Positions 26,250 to 38,970 are shown, numbered from the stretch's first letter. The stretch is DNA of 64,000 bases from Micropterix aruncella (GCA_944548615.1 OX155980.1:41189365-41253364); one strand, 5' to 3'. Program-made: numbers and translations. The notes: generated by a model from the sequence alone, not told the origin.

Positions 26250-27182
26250 TACGTGTGGCACTCGGGGACTGCCGCGGTAAAGCTATTGCATAGCATTTTT
26301 AACAACTTATGCAATTATAATTATTTATTTATTTTATTTTTTCTGATATCAGATAACTGCGCTCTATCGGAAAACGTTGAAATTATTCCGAATCGATTCG
26401 GAATAATTTAAACGTCTTCCCATAGAGCGCACGAATTTTATTCGATAATGCAAAAAAACCGGATATTATTCTTTGACTATTCGAAAAAAATTCACATTTA
26501 CATCGGGTCTGAGTGAGGGAGCAATTTTCCATCCCATAGAAAAGGGGGCGGTGTCATTCATTTTCTGAGCTGTAATAGTAGGTTGCGGCTGCAGAGAAGT
26601 TTTCTTCATAGCAAGTTTAGCGCGGCGACCGAATGAAGAAATTTCTTAACGAAAATTAATAATTTTAAACTGATAAATACGTCTAAACGAGTACTGCTTA
26701 CGATTCGAAAAAAATATATGTTAAACAAGAACATTTTCCTAATATTCGTAGCTTTGAATATTTTAGATTTTATTTATATTACATAGTGTAATTAATATGT
26801 GAAATTAGGTCTAACCGAACACAAAAACGACTACTACGCAAATACTATCTGGCGTATTATTATAAAACCTGCACCATTTTAAAGATAATTTAATTATCTA
26901 TCTTTTTATCTACGATTTTTTTTCGAATAATCCGGTTTTATTGCTTTATCGAATAAAAAAATCGTGCGCGGCGCTCTAACGGAAGACGTTTAAATTATTC
27001 CGAATCATTTGCTTCCGCAGCCGCAAATGGTTCGGAATAATTTCAACGTTTTCCGATAGAGCGCAGTTATCTGATGTCAGAAAAAATAAAATAAATAAAA
27101 GAAATAAATAATTATAATTGCATAAGTTGTTAAAAATGCTATGCAATAGCTTTACCGCGGCAGTCCCCGAGTGCCACACGTA
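26250..27182. mobile_element. composite MITE with long terminal inverted repeats (copy 2)
   Basis: Left part 26252-26496 is in the minus sense and the right part 26619-27180 in the plus sense, so both outer ends are CGTGTGGCACTCGGGGACTG inverted, flanked by TA. The arms share about 245 bp, including the CGCTCTATCGG palindrome in each. About 120 bp of unrelated sequence lies between. Each half lacks the AGCTATTGC left end of the other copies. Either two copies inserted head to head with deletion of the inner ends, or this shows the parental long-TIR form. Confidence 0.7.
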
Positions 27183-29589
27183 TATTTTAAAATTAATTTG
27201 TGTTTTTGTGGATATAAAACAAAACATTTGTGTCATTTATACGTTTTTTCTTATATCTTATCATTGCTGAAATATTAGACTGTAAACAAACCTATAGTCC
27301 TTATGTTTTCTATTGTCCCTTATAAAATCGACTTGTAATTTAGATACTTCAGTAGAATTGATCAGTTTACAAACTTATATACACCAGAAGAGTGACATTA
27401 TTACAAACTTAGATACATCAATGAAATGTAGATACGTCAATAGAATTGATTACTTTACAAACTGATATAACTCCAGGCCTGAGAGCACAATGTACTATAG
27501 CCGCTAAATGCCTTAGATATGAACATGACAGTTGTTCTTTTTATTTTTTTTTTAACTAATCGATAAAGTTTATTATTAATATTATTACATCTGAATAAAA
27601 CATAAATAAGTTAACCCTGCTTGACAGCTTAACGGAGCATGCACTTAGCTGTAGCATAGCTTTAGTGGGCATCCGCCTTAATACTGTCATACTTCCCAGA
27701 GCTTCTCAGCTTCAATCAGCTTCGTCGTACTTTCGCTTCGCATAAAAGGAAACTTTGCCAATCAAAGAATACCGTTTGATGAATAGAGCCGCTCTGTTAT
27801 TATCGTCATTTTTATTCCTCATTCGATGTTTCATAGGGAATTGATGAAAACTCATTCTGCAATGATGAATGTATCATTTTGAGTGATATATTGTAATTGG
27901 CTGATTAAATAGTTGGTATCAAAAGAAATCATAAAAATAATACCAGCTTTCTTCGAACGAAGTAACAACGCATCATAAATAAAAACTCTTATTTAAAGTA
28001 GTAAAAAATTAAATCGTTAAATTGCGAGTTTCACACGAGCACAGAGAGTTCCGTACTTTCTTGGTATTCTTGTTATGAAACTTTAACAGTCGTTTGATTG
28101 CATATTAGTTTATAGTTTAGGTTTATACAGTATATCAACTACCGATAATATTAAAATCTCGGAAATTTATTGAGGGGAACCTTAAACATCAAATCGCATA
28201 ATCAAAATTCGCATATACGAATAGTTAGATAAAGGTCTAAACTAAAGTTTGATATGATGAAAGTTTTATAATTTTAATAATTACTTTGGTTTTTAGTTAA
28301 AAAACATTTAGTAAAAACAGCAAAGCTAGACAAAAAGGCTACAAATAACTGGAAACTCAGTCGTTAAATGATATAAAGATAATTTGATGTGTTGATAAAC
28401 AACAAAATCGTTATGATTGGCCCATATATCAAATTGATCACACACTGCCAAAAATGCATGGCAGGGCATCTGGCGAACATCAAAGTCAGCAAAGATTCAC
28501 TGTGCATTTTAAAGTGTAAAAGCGATTTGATGCTTAAGATGATAGATACGCCTACCGACTTTTTCGACATGCTTTTTTTTAACACGCTTTTATTAGTCGA
28601 CCTGTAACATTGTAACATCCTAGTTCTCAGTTTTTATTGTTGTACTGATTTTAAATTAGGCTTGTATGATGACAGACGGTTGGTGGACATAGGTAATCTT
28701 CAATAACTAACAATGAGCCCATCACGCTTAGGTTCCTTTAAATTGTCTCTAGATGTCCTTTGGTTATATATTGTGATCAGAGATGGTCTGATGATAAAGG
28801 AGCCAGGTGGTGGTAGCACCAGCGTATTTTTAATATATCTTTTTTAATAAAAGGGTTTTTTTAACTGTAATTTTATTATTTTACGATAAAGATATGATAG
28901 AATACGACATGACAAGTAATAAAAATAATTCACATGTTAAGTAATGTATTTTGGTTGTCTTTCATTTTATCTTTTTGCTGCGGCACAGCGCTGTTCAAAA
29001 ATGGCCGGGATACTTTGTTTTTTCTTTTACTCTACGAGGTATATTGTGCCATGCTGTGTGGTGCGTACAACTTCTAACTCAAAGTGCTTTTTTTGCATGA
29101 GACGTCTGTTATTAAAGCCATATTTTGTAATTTCTGACATTATCTCTATTCCTGGTATCTACGAATTGCGTTATATTAAGGAATTTAGCGCTAGTACTAA
29201 TACATATTGTTAGAAAATTAATTGAAATTATTTAAATCACATGATCATAAAATAGGATAAGAACTCACAATATATGACATATACGATCCGCTAAGAGTTC
29301 CATAATTAATTATTTAACTGGTGTGAGAGTCTACGATTCCGTTAGAAAACCTTATAAAATTAACTTCAAAAAACAATCAAGCCCTTATCACTGCACTCAA
29401 TTTTTAAGCGTCATCTACATTATATTGCGCACAATATTAAAATTAATGTCGATTTTAACGAGAAGTAAGATATTTTTAATGTGATTAATTGCATGATAGT
29501 GTAATTTTAAGAAGAGGTAATGTAATACTAACTTCACCCCAAGAGCTTGGAGTTAAGTTTCTAGAACAAAAGTAATACATTGTATAAGG
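27183..29589. other. no gene recognised
   Basis: AT-rich; short motif-free ORFs such as 28944-29213 (89 codons). A CGCTTTTATTAG motif at 28584 is shared with 23494. Confidence 0.4.
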
Positions 29590-30070
29590 TCTTCGAAAGC
29601 CCAAATGCAGAATGCTAGTATTAAGATTACATTCCACTCGGATGACTATACGCCTAATCCTCAGCCGGGCTGTAAATGCAATCAGTTAGGGGAAATCGTC
29701 GCTGAAAGATATCTTGGACTCACTCTTGACAGTCGATTCAATCGGAATGTGCATAGCGAAAGTATACGTAAGAACGATATGAACAACTCATAATACTTTA
29801 CTTTGCATTGGCTGTACTTTAAGGACCTATAAATTGATGGTCGCCCTATATTCGTTTTACCTTTCCAGTATTCTACGATGTAACCTTGTCCCGGTAACCA
29901 TGCGACTCAATTAATTTAACGATGTGAAAGTCACATATTAGACCTCATCATTATATTCACATTAAAGCACTACACAAAGCCAAACGATGCGTAAATGTTG
30001 CCGGATAATCGATAGGCGCAAAATAATCCTATATTTTAGGTATGCATTGATTGCCAGGACATTAGGGGTA
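29590..30070 (+). pseudogene. LINE RT C-terminal fragment
   Basis: The frame at 29605-29793 contains Y-L-G-L-T-L-D-S-R-F-N-R-N-V-H, the well-known thumb-region block of non-LTR reverse transcriptases (normally Y-L-G-V-x-x-D-x-x-L-x-W-x-x-H). It is preceded by an ITFHSDD-like stretch and followed by broken frames that still read in the expected order. It is dead and short. The family cannot be fixed from this. Confidence 0.55.
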
Positions 30071-31464
30071 TATTGCTAATGAGGCGATATCGTGCGTATT
30101 TTGGCCCCGGGCCTATTTAATAATCTATTCGTGTTTCCCTGCCATATTCCTTGAACCAAAAAGCACCGGGCATGTATGAGTTTCACTTGCGCTGAGGGTT
30201 TCAACCTTTCGGAAGTGGCTCTTGTTGTGTGATAATTGTCAAAAGAAATTAACTAGAAATATAGATTTAGTATTTCGGCGACGCGACGTAACGATGAAAG
30301 ATATATCTGTAAACCTTATGGCACGGAAATATTTTTAAATACATTTTCGATGATTTCATTCTGACACACTATAGGTTGAAATCAGTAAAATAAGTGAAAT
30401 CAGTTTAAAATAAATGTTAAAATATTCAAATTAACTTTTTTTAAAATTAGTTAACAGTAATACAGACTTGTTTATCGAATTATAGCAATTTAAAAATATG
30501 TTTAGAGCTAAGAGTAATTTCGTGACTACTGGTTATTTCAATATAACTATAACCACTCCGTGATATGGAAATTTTGTTAGACTTAGATATTACGTGGTAA
30601 TAAAAAAACAGTCTAATTAATAATAAACTTCTACACAAAATAATATTTTTTAACAGTTATATTTTAGAATGTTGATCAAACAAATCGCTGAACACAAAAA
30701 AATAATGACATTTTGGCAGTTGATATGGTATCTAATAATATTTTCAGAATATTCAGAAGTATAATAATGACTCCATTCGAAATCATTCTTAAATTTTACT
30801 TCATCTGTATAGTTTTATTTGCTGAAACCACAGATTTTGACACCTGATTTTTTAGAACTGTCTGTTATTCATTTTTATTCTTAGTCTTTTTCCCCATGTT
30901 TTTCCCTGTAGGACCTCTTTTGTCTTGGTAACCTACCCTCACTTTTGCAGAAGTCACTGTAGGCTTAAGTTCAGCTTTGTCATTTTCATTATCTTTCGAC
31001 ATCAGCAGAAGAAGTTCAAAGAATAGGATCTAAAATTTCTTCGTTTGTAGTTTTGTTGGTTCGTAGATTTATTGCTTGTAACCGTTGAGTGGTATATTAA
31101 CGAATGAAAGTGGGCAGTTAATCGCTAATAACCCCGTGTATATTAATATTTTTTTCAATTGTGTCATGCGCCGCTGAACAATACACGATTTTTTTTCAGC
31201 ATTTATATAAAAGATACATATTAACAAAATTTTCTAAACTATATATTAATAATGGCAAAAACCACACGATCAGTGTGCAGATAGAGATGCCATCATATCA
31301 GCTGACCTGATTTCCAGCACATACCCTTAAGCTTCTAGGCCGTCAATTTAATGTTATGTTAATGTTAATAAAGTTGACGTTATTTCGCCCCTAGCCGCTT
31401 CCATGCAGCCGCCGATTTGTAGGAAACCCCCATTTAGTAATTGACCATTTAATCTTAGGGATAA
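30071..31464. other. no gene recognised
   Basis: AT-rich DNA upstream of the LINE. No motif-bearing ORF. The LINE's 5' boundary is uncertain and may lie within the last 100 bp. Confidence 0.4.
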
Positions 31465-34252
31465 TTGCAAGATGCTCACGTGTTCGAGTGGAGTGAGTGT
31501 GGCGTCGCAGCTATTTACATAAAAAAAGGAGCGCTATTTGATGATATTGCAGCCTACCGTGAAGTTTTTCAAAACATTTCTGTAGAAAGACATTTCGAAT
31601 GTTGTGGAATAAAATTGAAAAGAAATAAATTAATAATTATTTGTATATATAGAGTTCCAAACGGCAACTTAGATATACTTTTTGATAAATTTAGACAAAT
31701 TTTAAATACACTGATTTTAGATAAAGTGATTATAGCAACGGACCATAACATAAATCTTTTAGATAATAACCCAAATGTAAGAAAATTTAAGTCAATTCTT
31801 GCGGAATACAACATGAAAATTACAATCACCTCGCCAACACGAGTCACTGCTACCTCAAGTACACTCATCGACAACATTTTTACAAATTTACAAAGTTCCT
31901 TATTTGACAACAATATCGAGTCTCTGGGGATTTCAGACCATGAGGCAATATCAATGAATATTTTCAATGAAAACATCACGCAAAATAGTAGCTGCCTAAC
32001 ACACCGGAAAAGAATATTTAATGACAAGTCCCAACTAGTCTTCAATAAACATTTATCTGAAATGGACTGGATAACATTTTTTGCATGTGAGAAGGATAAC
32101 TCCAAATGGTTTACAATTTTTCTAAATAATATAAAAGATAAATTCAATATCTCATTTCCATATAAATATGTGAAGATGAAGCCTCGTAAAGGAGTTCAAT
32201 GGATATCAAAGGGTATCAGGGTATCGTGCAGAAAAAAAAGACATTTATACCTCAAGTCACAGCAAAATAAAAGGGATCAACATCTTAGAGTTTTCTATAG
32301 GAATTATACCTCTAGACTAAAAATGGTTATCAAACAGGCACGGAGAATATCAACCAAACATTACATAGATAATCAAAACAATAAAATAAAAGCAATTTGG
32401 GAAGTAGTGAAGGACAAAACTAATAGAGACAACAGTTTTAAAGCCAACTTAGAAATAATTTCCGATGATAAAAAGATAGACAATCCTAAGACAGTAGCAA
32501 CTATATTCAACGAATATTTTATAAATAGTACTACGAAAGTTAATAGCATTCCAAAAAACAACAAAGAATATCGGCGATACTTGAATAAGACATGCAAAGT
32601 AATTGATTCTATATTCTTAAAGCCAACTACCAGCGACGAAATAGAAAAGCTAGTAAACAATCTCAAAAATAGTCAATCAGCCGGAATGGATGAAATTCCA
32701 ATATCGGTGATAAAAAAAGCAATTGTGTTCCTGAAAGATCCACTTGCACAGGTTATCAATGCTTCTATGGAAAGTGGAGTATTTCCAGAAGACTTGAAGC
32801 TCTCTAAAATAATTCCTCTTCATAAAAAAGGACCAAAAACCGAACAAGGTAATTATAGGCCAATTTCAATCTTATCAACTTTTTCCAAAATAATAGAAAC
32901 GGTAGAAAAAAAAGACTCATACTTTTTTTTGATTCTTCTAATGTGTTAAGCAATAGACAATTTGGTTACACACAAAAAATGTCTACTAATAAGGCAATCA
33001 AGGACTTCATATCTTTCATTAGCGAAAAAATGATGGAAAAATTTTATACTTTAGGCATTTTCTGCGATTTAACAAAGGCATTTGATTGTGTCAACCACGA
33101 TATTTTACTCCACAAGCTAGAACACTACGGAGTTAGGGGAAATATGGATGTGCAATGGATCTTTCAGGTTCGAAGATATCTGATGTTTCAGGTTCAACAA
33201 TATAAGAAGAAAGATGGATGGAGACTTATCTAAGGAATCGACATCAACTAGTGGAAATAACGCATTACTTAAATGGTACTTCACAGAAACACCATTCTGC
33301 TCCATTAAACATCACTATTGGAGTTCCACAGGGTTCTATATTAGGACCCATTTTGTTCTTAATATATATCAATGACTTGCCTAATAATTTCGAGGACAAA
33401 AAAATCACAATGTTCGCAGATGATACTAGTCTAATCTTAACAGATAAAAGTGAGGAAAAACTAATGATTAATGCTAATATTACTCTAAATAAGCTACACA
33501 CGTGGTTTCATTCAAACAACCTTCTTCTTAACGCAACAAAGAGTAACTTTATGGTATTTTCAAGCACACAAAATTCCAATACGGGCACTCAAGTAACCTT
33601 GCACATCAATAAAAACGTCATTCTCCAGACTAAATGCGTCAAATTCCTAGGTGTACACGTCGACGATAACTTGAAATGGAATAGACACTGCGAGGCACTA
33701 GAGATTAAATTAAGTAGAGCTTGTTATGCATTGCGTATAGTTAGGAAAACACTGAGTGAATTAGAAACGAGGAGTATTTATTTTTCCTACTTTGAATCGA
33801 TACTGAGCTACGCCATTACGATCTGGGGAAACTGTTACGCTTGTCACAAGGAACCCTTATTTATCCTTCAGAAAAGAGCATTACGGATTATTGCCAGAGC
33901 TAAACATATAGAAACATGTAGACCTATTTTTAAAAGATTGAAAATCGTGACTCTCACATCACTTTACTTATATAGGCTATTATTAGATTTTTACACCGAA
34001 AAGGAAAGTTACGTAAAATTTAAAGATACACATAATAAAAACACCAGATACAAGAATAATTTCATTCTACCATGCGTGGTTTTAAACGCTGCTAGGCAAA
34101 GTACCCAATTCTCAGGGCCTTATTATTTTAACCGCCTACCAGTTGGCATAAAAGACTATAGCAATCTCAGAACGTTCCAAAAACTTTTAAAGGATTTTTT
34201 TACAACCAATACGTTTTACTCTATTGAGGAATTTATATATTTTACAAAATGA
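31465..34252 (+). pseudogene. LINE ORF2 (AP endonuclease plus reverse transcriptase), frame-broken
   Basis: Three frames are needed. Part 1 (31465-32912) has the second half of an APE-type endonuclease ending in S-D-H-E (about 31936), a linker, and RT motifs up to G-N-Y-R-P-I-S-I-L. The usual G-D-F-N block reads T-D-H-N, a likely inactivating change. An A8 run near 32905-32912 shifts the frame to part 2 (about 32913-33150), with [22 protein letters not shown] second break between about 33150 and 33217, next to a duplicated TTTCAGGTTC, leads to part 3 (33218-34252) with G-V-P-Q-G-S-I-L-G-P and F-A-D-D (about 33412). Part 3 ends with the conserved C-terminal domain. The RT core is intact apart from the two breaks, so decay is recent. 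Confidence 0.85.
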
Positions 34253-34655
34253 CTTTTTTTACAGCCCCTTTATTTTAATGTAATGCGTATACTGATTATT
34301 TCATTTGTTGATTGTATTAACTTGAATTAATAATTTTATTGATTGTTTTAGTTATATGGTATCTTATATTTAAATGTAATTACAATGTATTTAGATTCTT
34401 CTTGGACAAAACATTATAAACATTAGTTTGATTGATTATGTGATTATTGATGATTATTGCTTGTGTTTGATCATTTCTGATATTGAATATTTTAATTGTT
34501 GATAGTTTTAGTTTTACTGATTGCGCCTTATATAGCTTCTTCTTTATGAAGTTTCTTCTGAAACAAAATGTTGTATGCTCTCTGGGCAGTTTGTTAATTA
34601 AACATTGTATGTTTTTTTAATAATTCCCACAATAAAGAACTCGAACTCGAACTGT
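31465..34655 (+). mobile_element. 5'-truncated CR1-like LINE
   Basis: Endonuclease, RT and C-terminal regions lie in order over 2.8 kb. A ~400-bp 3'UTR follows, ending in AATAAAGAACTCGAACTC at about 34631, a short (GAACTC)n tail of the kind found on CR1-group elements in place of poly(A). The N-terminal part of the endonuclease and any ORF1 are absent. Confidence 0.8.
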
Positions 34656-35235
34656 GGAAAACAAAGGTCTCTTTCTGGTCAAAATTCTATAACTATTTAA
34701 TTTCGAAAGATCAAATGTTAAAATTTTGCACAAGTATAAAATAATATATAAGGCCTAACATGGCATTTTTTTTAAATTTGTTTTAATACAGTAATAAAAA
34801 TAAATAAAAAATATCTAAATCCTCAGAAGTGGCTTTATTTAATTTTTTAACTAACATTATTTATTACAAAATGTACAAAAACTACAAAATGTACAAAATC
34901 TATAAAGTCTACAAAACTACAAAATCAACAAATTCTACAATTCACAAAATAATAAAATACACAAAATAATATAATACATAAAATCTACAAAATGTACAAA
35001 AATGTAATATGTACAAAAACTAATTATTATACTCAACCTATTATACAAATCAATATAAAAGAAAACATAAAATGTAAACTGCTTATCTGGTAAAATAATT
35101 AATTAACAAATAATAATGAGAAATAATAATCTGAAATAAGTAAGATCACTTTCAAAAGATCTAGGGTATCTTTATCAAGTTCATTCACATTTTGCTATTA
35201 GGTTTTCTAATGCTGGTAATATACGGGTCTGAAGT
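34656..35235. other. AT-rich DNA with degenerate tandem repeat
   Basis: Includes a degenerate (CTACAAAATGTACAAAA)n array at about 34866-35020. No gene recognised. Confidence 0.6.
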
Positions 35236-35590
35236 TTACAAAAGAGTATGAAATGCATCCTCATTTGTAGCTGATCGAGAGCATTTCCTGGCATGAAGTA
35301 GGCGATTTTTTTTATAATCCTTATTACGAGATTCTTGCGCATCTTCTATAAGTTGTCCAATAGGAAGCGCTGCAAAATGCTTTATAATATTTTCTTCATG
35401 AATTATATTTTTCAACTGAAAATGCCACATAGGACAATTCGTAATTACTCACATAGATTCTGGCCGTTTCCATAGCAGACCTGATCTTTTTTTAAGCATC
35501 TATCATTACACCTGCTGAAAGAGCTTCCAGAATCATGTGAAGCCATTTAATCAAATTTAAATCCACTCCTGTAATTTTAGCAGATCAGCT
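35236..35590 (-). pseudogene. fragment of an unnamed protein repeated in insect genomes
   Basis: The minus strand reads L-P-I-G-Q-L-I-E-D-A-Q-E-S-R-N-K-D-Y-K-K ... H-A-R-K-C-S-R-x-A-T-N-E-D. I recognise this as a block seen in many multi-copy uncharacterised insect proteins, probably of transposon origin. Upstream, up to 35590, broken frames continue the match (G-V-D-L-N-L-I-K-W). One stop and probable frameshifts are present. A MITE copy begins 20 bp beyond its upstream edge. I do not know its function. Confidence 0.4.
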
Positions 35591-35608
35591 TGAATTTAAA
35601 AAAAAAAA

Positions 35609-36201
35609 TACGTGTGGCACTCGGGGACTGCCACGGTAAAGCTATTGCATAGCATTTTTAACAACTTATGCAATTATAATTATTTATTTATTTTATTTTT
35701 TCTGATATCAGATAACTTCGCTCTATCGGAAAACGTTGAAATTATTCCGAATCATTTGCGGCTGCGGAAGCAAATGATTCGGAATAATTTAAACGTCTTT
35801 CGATAGAGCGCCGCGCACGAATTTTTTATTCAATAAAGCAAAAAAAACGGAAATTTCGAAAAAAATCGTAGATAAAAAGATAGATAATTAAATTATCTTT
35901 TAAATGGTGCAGGTTTCATAATAATACGCCAGATAGTATTTGCGTAGTAGTCGTTTTTGTGTTCGGTTAGACCTAATTTCACAAATTAATTACACTATGT
36001 AATATAAACAAAATCTAAAATATTCAAAGTTAAGAATATTAAGAAAATGTTCTTGTTTAACATATATTTTTTTCGAATCGTAAGCAGTACTCGTTTAGAC
36101 GTAATTATCAGTTTAAAATCATTAATTTTCGTTAAGAAATTTCTTCATTTGGTTGCCGCGCTGGCCTACTAGGCCCGCGATAAAAGCTATGCAATAGCTT
36201 A
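35609..36201 (-). mobile_element. palindrome-bearing MITE, copy 3
   Basis: Full length, 35611-36199, between TA dinucleotides, preceded by an A-rich run. CGTGTGGCAC end at left, AGCTATTGCATAGC end (reverse complement) at right. The internal palindrome is at about 35722-35812. It separates the OTU gene remnant from the fragment at 35236. Confidence 0.85.
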
Positions 36202-36248
36202 AAAAACTATATAATTAAGATTACCTGCAGTATTGTTTTCAAAATACT

Positions 36249-37160
36249 TTAATGTTTACTGGTCGACATTTTCAAGTCTCTTTTCCACCACAGTCTGTCG
36301 AAAATAATACAAGAATGACCAAATGAATTACTCGTAAAGTCTTTATAAAAATCAATATGACTTGTACTGTGTTTATGATAATTTGTGTAAACTGGAATAG
36401 TACCATCAACAATAAAATCCATATTTTTTTCACCAATTCGATTTTCTCTATCAATCTCAATTTCATTTTCATGATTGTTATGGTTATCTTCAGTAGGATC
36501 TTCATTATAATTGTCACGCCATAGTTGAATATTGGCATCAACATGGGCTTTATTTTGGGTAGCGTCTTGTATTGTCTCCAATAAATCTGATACTTCATAA
36601 AAAGGTGTGAAATGTTGGTCACGAAGATGAAGATGAATCCAGTTTTGTGTATCATTCGCTTTAAAATGACAAAAGATAGTGTCTTGATTCGTTGTAGTTA
36701 TGTTGTAAAAACAATAATGTACACAAACATTTTGATTGTACATTTTTGAAAATAAGTACAAACAATCCAAATCTCCGTAATCATTAGTGCTTGATAGAAT
36801 GTATGCTTCTTGCGGATTGTGGCAGGAGTTTAAATAGGGTGAATCGCGTAACTGATTTCTCAAGTCACAAGTCTCAATTTGATGTTGCAAAACACTTATG
36901 AGCGAGTGGAATAGACAATTACCATCGCCAGGAATTCCTGTGTTCCTGTATAGAATAACTTCGGGAGTAATGCATTCATTACGCTGTTCATAAATTTGAA
37001 GTTGTTGGCTGTGAAATTGATTTTCTTGTAGCGTTACATTTTCTATATTTTCAACAGCTCTACATTGCACGACATTCTCTTCATTACTGTTCAATTTTTG
37101 TCTTTTTGTGTGAAAAAGAAGTAGAATGTCAAGTTCGAAATTCAAAGCACAATACAAAAT
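36249..37160 (-). pseudogene. OTU-protease N-terminal part of a Helentron-type Helitron polyprotein
   Basis: About 300 open codons with no ATG before the conserved part. An OTU cysteine-protease domain begins with G-I-P-G-D-G-N-C-L-F-H-S-L (catalytic Asp and Cys) and continues to Q-H-F-T-P-F-Y-E-V (catalytic His). The C-terminal end reads N-S-F-G-H-S-C-I-I-F-D-R-L-W-W-K-R-D-L-K, close to the C-x-V-C-D-R-L-W block that precedes the Rep domain in many insect Helitron proteins. It stops 50 bp before MITE copy 3. OTU domains are known in Helentron/Helitron2 elements. Role there: unclear, possibly polyprotein or ubiquitin processing. The first ~18 codons are read out of the neighbouring minisatellite, so the true start is lost or lies in another exon. 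The second Cys of the CxxC is Phe here. Confidence 0.65.
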
Positions 37161-37172
37161 TTCGAAATTTTA

Positions 37173-37752
37173 ATTCGAATTCCGATATTATCGAAATTTA
37201 ATCGAAATTCCGAATTTCAAATGTCAAAATGTCAAGTTCGAAATTTGAAGTAGAATGAATATTAAGTTCGAAATTTGAAGTAGAATGTCAAGTTCGAAAT
37301 TCGAAGTAAAATGTCAAGTTCGAAATTCGACGTAGAATTGCAAGTTCGAAATTCGAAGTAAAATATCAAGTTCGAAATTCGAAGTAAAATGTCAAGTTCG
37401 AAATTCGACGTAGAATTTCAAGTTCGAAATTCGAAGTAAAATATCAAGTTCGAAATTCGAAGTAAAATGTCAAGTTCGACATTCGACGTAGAATTTCAAG
37501 TTCGAAATTCGAAGTAGAATGTCAAGTTCGAAATTCGAAGTAAATATCAAGTTCGAAATTCGAAGTAAAATGTCAAGTTCAAAATTCGACGTAGAATTTC
37601 AAGTTCGAAATTCGAAGTAGAAAATCAAGTTCGAAATTCGAAGTAAAATGTCAAGTTCAAAATTCGAAGCACAATTTCAAGTTTGAAATTCGAAGTACAA
37701 TTTCAAGTTCGAAATTCGAAATAGCATTCCAAGTTCGAAATTAGAAGTAGCA
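37173..37752. repeat. 26-bp minisatellite (AAGTTCGAAATTCGAAGTAA core)
   Basis: About 21 copies of a 26-bp unit with variants ending AATGTC, ATATC or AATTTC. Each unit contains the palindrome TTCGAAATTCGAA apart from its central base. The array runs into the 5' end of the OTU reading frame. Confidence 0.9.
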
Positions 37753-38455
37753 GAAATTAGAAAAGAAAAGAAGGTTTAAAAACTGACAAATTTAAAAAAA
37801 AGACTGTCTACCTACAGCGTTAGAGTCAGTCAGTGAGTCAGATATGCGCCTAACTATGTTATAAGTAGAATTATTATGATTACTACTAGATTTTTGGCTA
37901 AAAACCACAAAATGATCTTATTGCCACAAATACAACCCCCTCCAACCAAAGTATAATTTACGTCATACTACGAAAATCACGAATGAAATTTTGTCGCTTT
38001 ATGAATGAATTTAGCAAATCGACGGTTCAACTTATACTTATGTGTAGGTACTTTTACCCGCAGGTTTCATATTGAAATCGACCCTAAATCGATTTTCAAA
38101 ATCAATAAGTATTCAAGTTTGATCTAACAGTAATCACGTCAGTTTATGAAATACATGACGTATTTTTATAACTGTTAATTAGTTAACGTGTTGCACGAAG
38201 CCTATTCGTCTAGTCACCCCAATGTGACGTCAGGCAAGAAACGTCAGAGCAGAGAAATGGTAATAATATACACGTAATAATACACGTTACTTACCTTAAT
38301 AATCTATTTTTCTCCAGTATACGGCGTTTATGTTGTAAAAATTTTGATTTTCTAGCCATTTTGTTTTTTTTAATAACGTAATTTATTTCGGCTTCTTTCG
38401 GAACACAATGTCAGAATCCTACCGTAACAGTGGCCGCGGCCATACTGTATTAATT
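37753..38455. other. no gene recognised
   Basis: AT-rich; no ORF with motifs. Confidence 0.45.
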
Positions 38456-38970
38456 CAATTTATTTCTGATATCAGATAACTGCGCTCTATCGGTAAACGT
38501 TGAAATTATTCCGAATCATATGGGGCTGGGGAATCAAATGATTCGGAATAATTCCGATAGAGCGCCGCGCACGAATGTTATTCAATAAAGCAACAAAACC
38601 GGATATTATTCTTTTATTCTTTGACTATTCGAAAAAAATCGTAGATAAAAAGATAGATAATTAAATTATCTTTAAAATGGTGCAGGTTTCATAATAATAC
38701 GCCAGATAGTATTTGCGTAATAGTCGTTTTTGTGTTCGGTTAGACCTAATTTCACAAATTAATTACACTATGTAATATAAACAAAATATAAAATATTCAA
38801 GGCTAAGAATATTAGGAAAATGTTCCTGTTTAACATATATTTTTTTCGAATCGTAAGCAGTACTCGTTTAGACGTAATTATCAGTTTAAAATCATTAATT
38901 TTCTTTAAGAAATTTCTTCATTCGGTCGCCGCGCTGGGCTAGGCCCGCGATAAAAGCTATGCAATAGCTT
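38456..38970 (-). mobile_element. palindrome-bearing MITE, copy 4 (truncated)
   Basis: Starts inside the family consensus at TTATTTCTGATATCAGATAA and lacks about 90 bp including the CGTGTGG end. The AGCTATTGC end is present at 38969. One arm of the internal palindrome is shortened (about 38480-38560). Confidence 0.8.

Noticed and set aside
35612..35806. Recurrent ORF beginning M-W-H-S-G-T (also at 26976, 43811, 61680)
   Set aside because: It lies within the palindrome-bearing MITE and recurs only because the element does. It has no domain, and frame and length vary between copies.
37173..37752. CRISPR-like array
   Set aside because: The 26-bp units are directly adjacent without spacers, in a eukaryotic context; it is a minisatellite.
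37173..37752. Heat-shock-element array
   Set aside because: TTCGAA units lack the two-base spacing of alternating nGAAn blocks.
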